A stretch of 27,780 nucleotides of DNA from an uncultured Treponema sp. (lineage in GTDB: Bacteria; Spirochaetota; Spirochaetia; Treponematales; Treponemataceae). The notes beneath the pieces are model-generated. The model saw only the letters and a list, made by a program, of their open reading frames with translations. It was not told where the DNA came from and made no database searches. The stretch spans positions 1 through 27,780 of the forward strand of contig CALAUH010000067.1 in NCBI GenBank assembly GCA_937892225.1, read 5' to 3'. Shown piece after piece: positions 22,033 through 27,780 of the stretch (its first letter is position 1; every line of letters starts with the position of its first letter). The position numbers and the translations under genes are program-made.

Positions 22033-23222
22033 TGAATTCATATAGTTTTTATGCATTAAAACCTTCAGAGAAATATCATAAAGTTGATGTGGGATTTTTG
22101 GTTTCTGTAATTCTTTTATGGGGATTCGGACTATTTACAATGCTCGTTTGTTCTCAAAGTTATGCTGCTAGATTTTTTAATAACGATGGATTTTATTTTG
22201 TAAAAAGACAGCTTGTTTGTTCTGCTGTTGGTTTTATTTTATTTATATTCTTTTTAATCACAGATATAAAAATAATTAAAAAAATGGTTTTTGTTTTTGT
22301 AATTACAACATTCATTTTGTGTGTTCTTACATATATACCTGCTTTTTCTGTAGAAAAAAATGGTGCAAGAAGATGGTTAAGACTTCCATTTAAATTTACT
22401 TTTCAGTCATCTGAATTAGTTAAATTCACACTGGTATTATATCTTGCTAATTATTTTGAAAAACAGTTCGAAATTGTTGATGAAAAAGAACGGGATGTTT
22501 TACCTTGTGTTGGTGTTTTTCTTGCAATGGTTGTTGTAGTTTTATTTCAAAAGGATTTTTCGACAAGTCTGTTCTTAACGATTATCGGACTTCTTATGTT
22601 CTTCGTATCTGGTTCAAAACTTAAATGGTTCTGGCCGTTTTTGCTTTTAGCAATCCCAATTGTAATAATCATGATTGCTTCTGAACAGTATCGTGTAGAA
22701 CGTATAATTGGTTTCCTCCGACCAGCAGAAGGCGTTAATTCGTTTAACTACCAGGTAAATGCCGCAAAAAATGCAATTAGTGCAGGTGGCATCTGGGGTG
22801 TAGGTATTGGACGCGGCTTGTCAAAATTAAATAGTATCCCTGAAGTTCAGGCCGATTACATATTCGCCGGATGGTCTGAATCAATGGGATTTGTTGGTGT
22901 AGTAGCTTATTTAGCTATGCTCGTCTTTTTTGCTTGGCGTGGTTACAGGGCCGCATTCAAATGTCCATCAAGATTTGCAGCTTATGGTGCATTTGGATGC
23001 GTCTCTGTAATTTTCCTTCAGTCTATTTTGAATATTATGGTTGTATGTGGATTGTTACCATCAACTGGTATTCCTCTTCCATTTTTTTCAGTAGGCGGTT
23101 CTTCTATTATAGTCACTCTTGCAATGTGTGGTTTTGTTGTTAATGCCAGTCGTTGTGAAGATGGAATGGAAGAAAATTCAAAATATGAAGATGTAAATAT
23201 TGATACTTTGACAGTATTATAA
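22032..23222 (+). CDS. ftsW: Septal peptidoglycan glycosyltransferase FtsW (SEDS family)
   Basis: The 396-residue polytopic membrane protein polymerises lipid II at the septum together with a class B penicillin-binding protein. Nine or ten membrane segments are visible. Family motifs include NGARRWLRLP (110-119), SSELVKFTLVLYLA (126-139), KDFSTSL (174-180), NSFNYQVNAAKNAISAGG (236-253) and the loop with the probable catalytic Asp, D275, in PEVQADYIFAGWSESMGF. In most family members this loop reads DFIFAVIGEELGF; here GWSESMGF replaces VIGEELGF. The C-terminus has STGIPLPFFSVGGSS. FtsW is preferred over RodA because of its place between murF and ftsQ in the division cluster. It overlaps the murF stop by one base. 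Confidence 0.94.
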   Translation: MNSYSFYALKPSEKYHKVDVGFLVSVILLWGFGLFTMLVCSQSYAARFFNNDGFYFVKRQLVCSAVGFILFIFFLITDIKIIKKMVFVFVITTFILCVLTYIPAFSVEKNGARRWLRLPFKFTFQSSELVKFTLVLYLANYFEKQFEIVDEKERDVLPCVGVFLAMVVVVLFQKDFSTSLFLTIIGLLMFFVSGSKLKWFWPFLLLAIPIVIIMIASEQYRVERIIGFLRPAEGVNSFNYQVNAAKNAISAGGIWGVGIGRGLSKLNSIPEVQADYIFAGWSESMGFVGVVAYLAMLVFFAWRGYRAAFKCPSRFAAYGAFGCVSVIFLQSILNIMVVCGLLPSTGIPLPFFSVGGSSIIVTLAMCGFVVNASRCEDGMEENSKYEDVNIDTLTVL

Positions 23223-23245
23223 AATAAATTAAACAGGATACTAAT

Positions 23246-24136
23246 ATGAGTGATGTAGGATTGTTATTTAATGGTTATAATTTTTCAACAGATACAGAGG
23301 AAAATTTTGAAAATGTAACCGTAACAAAAAAGGATGATGAAGGAGAAAGAAAAATTAAAATTTTAAAAATAGTTTTCTTTATTTTATGTCTTTTTCTTAT
23401 TGCAGAACTTGTTGTCTATAAATACGTAATGCCAAGTTTTGCCAGTCCTAAAATAACTGTAACTGGAAATCATATGTATTCTGCAGAAGAAATTGGTGTA
23501 AAACTTTTAGCTTTAGACAGTCGTTCATGGTTAGATTTTAACGTAGAAGGTGCAGTTGCTATCCTGTCTTCTGAACCTGGAATTGATAAAGCAGTTGTAG
23601 AAAAAAAATTCCCAGATAAGATTTTTGTTGAAATTACAGAACGTGTACCTGTAGCAGTAACTTTTATAGTTGAAAATGGTGTTTCAAATCCTATGCAGAT
23701 TGATAGAAACGGATTTTTATTTCCTGTAAAAGAAGGTTTAAATGCAGATTTAAATGTAATCCCAATTATTTCAGGATTGCCTGTAGAACATATTGCAGGT
23801 GGATTAAGAGTTCCTACAAAATTCCGTCCTCTTATTGAACAGCTTTCTTCAATAGCAGAATTAAAGAAAAATTATTTTGCCAGTATTTCAGAAATTTGTG
23901 TAATTGATAAAGATTTTGGAAATTATGAACTTGAATTAATTCCTGCACAGTCAAAAGTAAAAGTTCTTACTGACCGGTCCTTGAATGAAGACGCATTAAA
24001 ATATATGATGGTAGTATTAGATGTTATCAACTTTTTAGAAACTGATGTTAGTGAAATTGATTTGCGTTATGGCTCAGTTTCGTGTAAACTAAAGGATAGT
24101 ATCAATTTTGAAATTGGGGATATTGGGGAACAATAA
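23246..24136 (+). CDS. ftsQ: Cell division protein FtsQ/DivIB (POTRA domain)
   Basis: The 296-residue protein has a cytosolic N-terminus of about 38 residues, one membrane helix (about 40-62) and a periplasmic part. The POTRA domain runs from about 68 to 138 (ITVTGNHMYSAEEIG, then SWLDFNVEGAVAILSSEPGI and a VVEKKFPDKIFVEITER strand pair). The beta domain follows and ends near residue 285 (VSEIDLRYG). FtsQ/DivIB recruits FtsL/DivIC and regulates FtsW. AGGA at 23235-23238 is a proper ribosome binding site for ATG 23246. The stop is followed directly by the ftsA ATG with no gap. The call rests on POTRA pattern, topology and place in the cluster. Confidence 0.92.
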   Translation: MSDVGLLFNGYNFSTDTEENFENVTVTKKDDEGERKIKILKIVFFILCLFLIAELVVYKYVMPSFASPKITVTGNHMYSAEEIGVKLLALDSRSWLDFNVEGAVAILSSEPGIDKAVVEKKFPDKIFVEITERVPVAVTFIVENGVSNPMQIDRNGFLFPVKEGLNADLNVIPIISGLPVEHIAGGLRVPTKFRPLIEQLSSIAELKKNYFASISEICVIDKDFGNYELELIPAQSKVKVLTDRSLNEDALKYMMVVLDVINFLETDVSEIDLRYGSVSCKLKDSINFEIGDIGEQ

Positions 24137-25381
24137 ATGGGTGATAGAACTATTGTCGGTTTAGACATTGGTACAAGTGTTATAAAAGTTGCAATTGCAG
24201 AAATCAATGATGATGGAACTTTACATATTCTTGCAACTTCAACAAGACCTTCAGCCGGTTTAAGAAATGGCGTTATTGTAAATATTGAAGATGCAAAAGA
24301 TGCCATAAGAGAAGCAATTGAAGATGCAGAAGGTACTGCAGGTGTAATTGTTGATTCTGTTCTTGTAGCTGTTGGTGGAGCACAGGTAGAAAGTGAAAAT
24401 GCCAGAGGTGTTGTCCCTATAAGACCAAATGGAAAAACTAATCGTAGTGAAGTTACCAGAGATGATGTTAATAAAGTAATTGAAATTGCAACAGCAATTA
24501 ATTATCCCGCTGACCGTGAAAAAATCCATGTAATCCCACAGAATTATATAGTAGATGGAGTTGGTGGAATTCAAGATCCAATCAACAGTCTTGCTTTTAA
24601 ACTTGAAGTTGAAGTTCACATTGTTACTATTTCCAAAACAATTATTCAGAATATCCGTTCATGTGTTTCTCGTGCAAATTATATTCTTGGCGGTGTAATG
24701 TTAAAAACTCTTGCACAGACACAATCAGTTTGTCATCAGGATGAACTGGAATTAGGTTCAATTATTATCGATTTAGGAGCTGGTACAACAGATGTTATTG
24801 TATTAATAAACGGAGCTCCTGTTAGTACTGCATCAATTCAGGTTGGCGGTAAATATGTTACAAATGATATTGCTGTTGTAACTGGAATTCCTGTAACAGT
24901 CGCTGAAAAATTAAAAATAGAATCTGGCTGTTGCTGGGTTCAGAATATACAGAGTGATGAAGATGTTATTTTACCGGGAGTCGGGGGAAAAGCTCCTGAA
25001 TTAATGGCACGTTCATCTCTTGCCCAGATAATTCAAGCCAGAATGGAACAGATTTTTACACTTGTACGTGCGGAAGTTATTAAAAAGACAAAGGATATTG
25101 TTAAACAGCTTTCTGGTAATATTATCTTAACAGGCGGCGGTGCACAGATGGAAGGTGTAGTTGATTTAGCTCAATATGTATTCAATACTTCTGCTGTAAG
25201 AATAGGTATTCCGGAAAGTCTTGGCGGTAATGAAGCTGAGTATAGAAAACCAGATTTTGCAACAGTAATCGGACTTATTGAAGCTAATAAATTAATGCCG
25301 GCTAATCGCGAAGTAAGAAAAAAGAAAACAACTAATGAAAAAGATAGTTTTTTGAAAAGACTTAAAGAAACATTCTTTTAA
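24137..25381 (+). CDS. ftsA: Cell division protein FtsA
   Basis: The 414-residue actin-like ATPase tethers FtsZ filaments to the membrane. The actin-fold phosphate loops are visible: VGLDIGTSVIKVAIAE (8-23) and IIDLGAGTTDVIVL (about 209-222), with the adenosine motif ILTGGGAQMEG near 330-340. The short 1C domain (about 84-160) that distinguishes FtsA from MreB is present. The last 12 residues, DSFLKRLKETFF, form the amphipathic membrane-targeting helix. Length and order are normal. It begins at the base after the ftsQ stop, and ftsZ follows after 53 bp. Confidence 0.97.
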   Translation: MGDRTIVGLDIGTSVIKVAIAEINDDGTLHILATSTRPSAGLRNGVIVNIEDAKDAIREAIEDAEGTAGVIVDSVLVAVGGAQVESENARGVVPIRPNGKTNRSEVTRDDVNKVIEIATAINYPADREKIHVIPQNYIVDGVGGIQDPINSLAFKLEVEVHIVTISKTIIQNIRSCVSRANYILGGVMLKTLAQTQSVCHQDELELGSIIIDLGAGTTDVIVLINGAPVSTASIQVGGKYVTNDIAVVTGIPVTVAEKLKIESGCCWVQNIQSDEDVILPGVGGKAPELMARSSLAQIIQARMEQIFTLVRAEVIKKTKDIVKQLSGNIILTGGGAQMEGVVDLAQYVFNTSAVRIGIPESLGGNEAEYRKPDFATVIGLIEANKLMPANREVRKKKTTNEKDSFLKRLKETFF

Positions 25382-25398
25382 TTTAATTAAATATACAG

Positions 25399-25404
25399 TA
25401 TAAT
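25399..25404 (+). promoter_or_regulatory. Possible minus-10 box of an internal ftsZ promoter
   Basis: TATAAT in the only sizeable gap of the operon (ftsA-ftsZ) could drive extra ftsZ transcription. No good minus-35 box lies at the right distance (TTTTAA near 25377-25382 is weak). The ftsZ ribosome binding site GGGAGG at 25424-25429 is the strongest in the operon. Confidence 0.35.
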
Positions 25405-25434
25405 AAAGTTAGAGATTCATAGTAGGGAGGCAAT

Positions 25435-26841
25435 ATGGATTTTTCTATCGTAGAGGATGAAACAGAAAATCAAGAAATTGATAGTTCTGATATTAGTCCT
25501 ACTGTCATAAAAGTAGTCGGTTGTGGTGGCGGTGGTTCAAACGCCGTTAATCGTATGATCGATTCTGGTATTTCAAACGTCGAATTTATTGTAATCAACA
25601 CAGATAGACAGGCTCTTAACGCTTCAAAAGCACCAACAAAATTAGCAATTGGTCAGAAAGTTACAAAAGGTCTTGGTGCAGGCGGACATCCTGAAGTAGG
25701 TGAACAGGCTGCAGAAGAAGATAAAGAGTTAATCGCAAATGCTCTTCGCGGTTCAGATATGGTTTTTGTAACTGCAGGAATGGGTGGTGGAACAGGTACT
25801 GGTTCTGCTCCGATTGTTGCACAGATTGCAAAAGAACTTGGAGCTTTGACAGTTGCAGTTGTAACAACACCTTTTGATTTTGAAGGTTCACAACGTATGC
25901 AGAGAGCTAAAGCAGGTTTGGAAAAACTTCATGAAAAAGTTGATTCACTTATCGTAATTCCAAATCAGCAGCTTTTAAAAATTGTAGATAAAAATACTCC
26001 AATTAAACAGGCATTCTTAGTCGCAGATGATGTATTAAGACAGGGTGTAGAAGGTATTTCAAATATTATTACAAAACCTGGAGAAGTAAATACAGACTTT
26101 GCAGATGTTAAAAATACAATGAAAGGTCAGGGAAAGGCCATAATGGGTGTAGGTGTTGGTTCTGGAGAAAACAGAGCAGTAGAAGCTGCAACCAGAGCAA
26201 TTAATAATCCTATGCTTGAAGACACTCATATTGATGGTGCAAAAAATATTCTTATTAATATTTGTGCTTCAGAAGCAGTGTCTATGAGTGAAGTTGGAGA
26301 AATCTGTAAGATTGTTACTGCATCAGCTGCTAAAGATTTAAATCTTTGCTGGGGACAAGTTATTTCTCCAAGCATGGAAGATAAAGTTTCTGTAACTGTA
26401 ATTGCAACTGGACTTGAACAGGGATCACAGAATTATTTCCAGGAAGAAACAGTTGAACAGGTTAAACCTGCAAGTGTAGTAGAAGATCCAAATACAATCA
26501 CAGGTTCATTGTTTAATGATATTTTAAATAACAATGCTCATGAGGCAACTTCTTTTAGTGGTGATTTTATTTCTTCTAAAGATGCAAAAGAAGATAAAGA
26601 AGAAAAATCTTTTGATGAATCTAAATTTCCATGGTCTGGTTTTAATACAGAAAAAAAAGATGATAAACCTAAAGAACCATGGGGAGATTCTTTTTCTAAA
26701 CAGAATAATTCTTCTTTAGATTCAAATACAAAAAGAAAATTTGAACCTCCAGCAGGTTTTGTAGCAGGTAATGATTTATGTGCACCGGCAATCTGGAATA
26801 AACCTGAATTTGGAAGATCTATAAAACTAACAGATGAATAG
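25435..26841 (+). CDS. ftsZ: Cell division protein FtsZ (tubulin-like GTPase)
   Basis: The 468-residue protein forms the cytokinetic Z ring. The GTP-binding loop GCGGGGSNAVNRM (29-41) and the tubulin signature GGGTGTGSAP (117-126) are intact, as are NTDRQAL (55-61) and the T7-loop region. The GTPase and C-terminal domains end near 330. A long Asp/Lys/Ser-rich linker of about 100 residues follows (about 335-440). The tail carries DLCAPAIWNKPEF (447-459), at the place of the conserved C-terminal peptide (usually D-IPAFLRR-like) that binds FtsA and others; here the basic end is replaced by WNKPEF. A perfect GGGAGG ribosome binding site precedes ATG 25435. The stop overlaps the xerC start by 8 bp. 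Confidence 0.97.
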   Translation: MDFSIVEDETENQEIDSSDISPTVIKVVGCGGGGSNAVNRMIDSGISNVEFIVINTDRQALNASKAPTKLAIGQKVTKGLGAGGHPEVGEQAAEEDKELIANALRGSDMVFVTAGMGGGTGTGSAPIVAQIAKELGALTVAVVTTPFDFEGSQRMQRAKAGLEKLHEKVDSLIVIPNQQLLKIVDKNTPIKQAFLVADDVLRQGVEGISNIITKPGEVNTDFADVKNTMKGQGKAIMGVGVGSGENRAVEAATRAINNPMLEDTHIDGAKNILINICASEAVSMSEVGEICKIVTASAAKDLNLCWGQVISPSMEDKVSVTVIATGLEQGSQNYFQEETVEQVKPASVVEDPNTITGSLFNDILNNNAHEATSFSGDFISSKDAKEDKEEKSFDESKFPWSGFNTEKKDDKPKEPWGDSFSKQNNSSLDSNTKRKFEPPAGFVAGNDLCAPAIWNKPEFGRSIKLTDE

Positions 26842-27013
26842 TATTGAAAATTTTGTGAATCAGTTTTATACAGATTTAATTTTGGTAAAAAGAGATTCTG
26901 TAAAAACTGCCGAAACCTATAAAATTTCTGTTCTGGAATTTTTAAATTGGTTACAATCACAAAAAATTAAAATTAGGGATGTTACTTCAAAAGATTTAAT
27001 TTATTACATAATT
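26834..27013 (+). pseudogene. xerC: Tyrosine recombinase XerC/XerD, N-terminal 60 residues only
   Basis: The first 60 residues (MNSIENFVNQFYTDLILVKR, then SVKTAETYKISVLEFLNWL...VTSKDLIYYII) are the SAM-like core-binding domain of a Xer-type tyrosine recombinase. Such a gene after ftsZ fits treponemes. From about 27,014 the frame runs on to 27148, but that part is antisense to another coding sequence and has no recombinase features (no R-K-HxxR-Y catalytic domain). The gene is therefore cut by a join, not by a natural mutation as far as can be seen. The start overlaps the ftsZ stop by 8 bp. XerC and XerD resolve chromosome dimers at dif; which of the two this is cannot be told from the fragment. 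Confidence 0.8.
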
Positions 27014-27329
27014 CACTTGTCATATCCTTACACATTTTTAGGACACTTTCTATTTCTTCTTTACTTATATCATCTAAATGTATACCACAACATACTACAA
27101 AATTTCCTGAATACTCTTTTTTTAATATATTTGCTACTATCTCAGTAACAAAATTTTCTTTATGACCCTCAAATGTAAAAGTATTTAATTCAACTAAAGA
27201 GGAGCCTGTTGTTAAGGCTCCTAAATGAGATCTTTCTCCTCCAGTTAGTATAACGCATAAATCTTGTCCCATTTTTATTCCTTTAAGATCTATTGTTATT
27301 CTATTAAATTGTTTTTTTATCTCTATCAT
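26982..27329 (-). CDS. LpdD-like protein (prenylated-flavin chaperone-type domain), C-terminus altered at a join
   Basis: The frame codes for 115 residues. The motifs ILTGGERSHLGALTTG (27-42), FEGHKENFV (about 53-61) and CCGIHLDDISKEEI (about 79-92) match the pattern GG-xHIGA...GHKE...GIH-D-I of the LpdD-like family, whose best-known member helps load prenylated FMN into gallate decarboxylase. In a stand-alone gene the role is unknown. The last 11-12 codons (26982-27014) lie in DNA that reads as xerC on the other strand, so the natural C-terminus is lost. Its ATG follows the phoH stop by 9 bases on the same strand, so the two genes form an operon in a low-GC bacterium. Its glutamine codons are CAA. 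Confidence 0.6.
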   Translation of the reverse strand: MIEIKKQFNRITIDLKGIKMGQDLCVILTGGERSHLGALTTGSSLVELNTFTFEGHKENFVTEIVANILKKEYSGNFVVCCGIHLDDISKEEIESVLKMCKDMTSELCNKLNLLK

Positions 27330-27338
27330 AGTACCATC

Positions 27339-27542
27339 TTACTTTTTAATTAATTGAGGTATTGGTGGTATTTGGTCAAGATTTTTTATATTTTCAGGAT
27401 TAATCTTAAATCTTTCATCATATTTTTCATAAGCTTTAATAATATCTTGAACAAGACGATGACGAACAACATCCTTTTGATTAAATCTAACTATCTCAAT
27501 ATCGTCAACATCCTTTAAAATATTAAGAACTTTAGAAAATAA
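27339..27542 (-). pseudogene. phoH: PhoH-family ATPase, C-terminal fragment of about 67 codons
   Basis: The minus strand encodes VLNILKDVDDIEIVRFNQKD followed by VVRHRLVQDIIKAYEKYDERF and a short proline-containing tail (IPPIPQLIKK). The F(N/T)xKDVVRHxLVQxIIxAYE block is the standard end of PhoH proteins, cytosolic P-loop ATPases linked to RNA metabolism. The ATPase core is missing because the sequence changes at about 27,543 into the region upstream of yidC. No start or upstream part is present. All four glutamines are CAA, unlike in the neighbouring Treponema-like DNA, which points to a different organism, probably a Firmicutes- or Mollicutes-like bacterium. The stop (27341-27339) is 9 bases before the LpdD-like start. 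Confidence 0.85.
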
Positions 27543-27580
27543 TATTTATTCTCAAATATATGAAGTTACATGGACAAAAA

Positions 27581-27780
27581 ATGGACAAAAATACGATATG
27601 GTGTATTGTACTTTCAACTGTAGTAATTGTTGCATCTTTTATTTTACAGCCAATACTTTTTCCAAATTCTTTTGGGGGAAGAAATAATGCTTCGCAGCAA
27701 CAGGTTGAAGAATTTGCTGAAAATGAAACTAGTGAATCTACAGAAAATACAGTTTCTGATCTTTCATCAGTTTTAGGTAC
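27581..27780 (+). CDS. yidC: Membrane protein insertase YidC, N-terminal part (runs off the right edge)
   Basis: The visible 66 residues start MDKNTIWCIVLSTVVIVASF and continue ILQPILFPNSFGG, a typical YidC N-terminal signal-anchor helix. A polar, Gln/Glu/Ser/Thr-rich stretch follows (QQQVEEFAENETSESTENT), as in bacterial YidC with a large periplasmic domain. YidC inserts and folds membrane proteins, alone or with SecYEG. An in-frame ATG at 27560 would add seven residues (MKLHGQK) but fits the family worse and lies close to the join. Glutamine codons are mostly CAG, and the sequence resembles treponemal YidC, so this piece may be from the same spirochaete as the dcw operon but from another locus. 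Confidence 0.8.
   Translation, partial: MDKNTIWCIVLSTVVIVASFILQPILFPNSFGGRNNASQQQVEEFAENETSESTENTVSDLSSVLG

Noticed and set aside
24260..24619. 119-residue minus-strand frame within ftsA
   Set aside because: Antisense shadow rich in Asn/Tyr/Ile without any recognisable pattern.
18755..26841. Horizontal transfer of a complete dcw operon into a methanogen
   Set aside because: The joins cut genes, a third organism's fragment also occurs, no mobile-element sequence is present, and control signals remain purely bacterial. A chimeric assembly explains all of this.
27014..27148. C-terminal 45 residues of the xerC frame as a novel membrane tail
   Set aside because: It is antisense to the LpdD-like gene and starts at the inferred assembly join.

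Overview
The window does not come from a single organism. Bases 1 to about 18,100 look like a Methanobacteriales methanogen close to Methanobrevibacter. The evidence is an archaeal-type family B/D replicase large subunit (DP2), class I lysyl-tRNA synthetase, a 53-residue Sec61-beta, anaerobic class III ribonucleotide reductase, TATA-box promoters, GGTG-type ribosome binding sites, and glutamine written almost always as CAA. Bases from about 18,150 to 27,013 look like a Treponema-type spirochaete: a compact division and cell-wall (dcw) operon with a bacterial sigma-70-like promoter and glutamine mostly as CAG. Bases of about 27,014 to 27,542 are a fragment of a third, low-GC bacterium (phoH end plus an LpdD-like gene, all six glutamines CAA). 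From about 27,543 to the end there is the start of a Treponema-like yidC. The joins cut through genes (a hypothetical gene, xerC, the LpdD-like gene and phoH). A chimeric metagenome assembly or scaffold is therefore much more likely than natural transfer.

Archaeal part, left to right: the first codons of purB on the minus strand; two CPBP (CAAX-type/Abi) membrane proteases that share a conserved N-terminal tag; a small XRE regulator behind a cluster of palindromes, apparently heading an operon of two DUF4013 membrane proteins; a secreted protein with a repeat-rich insert; a small unknown protein on the minus strand; a third CPBP protease; an M50 site-2-type protease; Sec61-beta; polC (DP2); nrdD with an ornate upstream region; lysS with a GC-rich hairpin after it; and a coiled-coil protein on the minus strand. 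The left half is thus mostly envelope, membrane-proteolysis and secretion genes, and the right half is DNA replication, dNTP supply and tRNA charging.

Treponema part: a hypothetical gene diverges from mraZ, then rsmH, ftsL, murF, ftsW, ftsQ, ftsA, ftsZ and a broken xerC run in one direction with gaps of mostly 0 to 80 bp and several start/stop overlaps. They act together in septal peptidoglycan synthesis (MurF precursor ligase, FtsW glycosyltransferase, FtsL and FtsQ scaffold) and Z-ring assembly (FtsZ, FtsA). The operon starts at a readable promoter followed by four GTGG(G/T) MraZ boxes spaced exactly 10 bp apart. Peptidoglycan genes such as mraY, murD, murG, murC and ftsI, which sit in the dcw cluster of many bacteria, are absent here.

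I see no CRISPR array, rRNA, tRNA or insertion sequence. I did not find a convincing new multi-gene system. The most interesting non-artefact items are the regulatory architectures at 2288-2372, 11949-12005 and 18682-18753.
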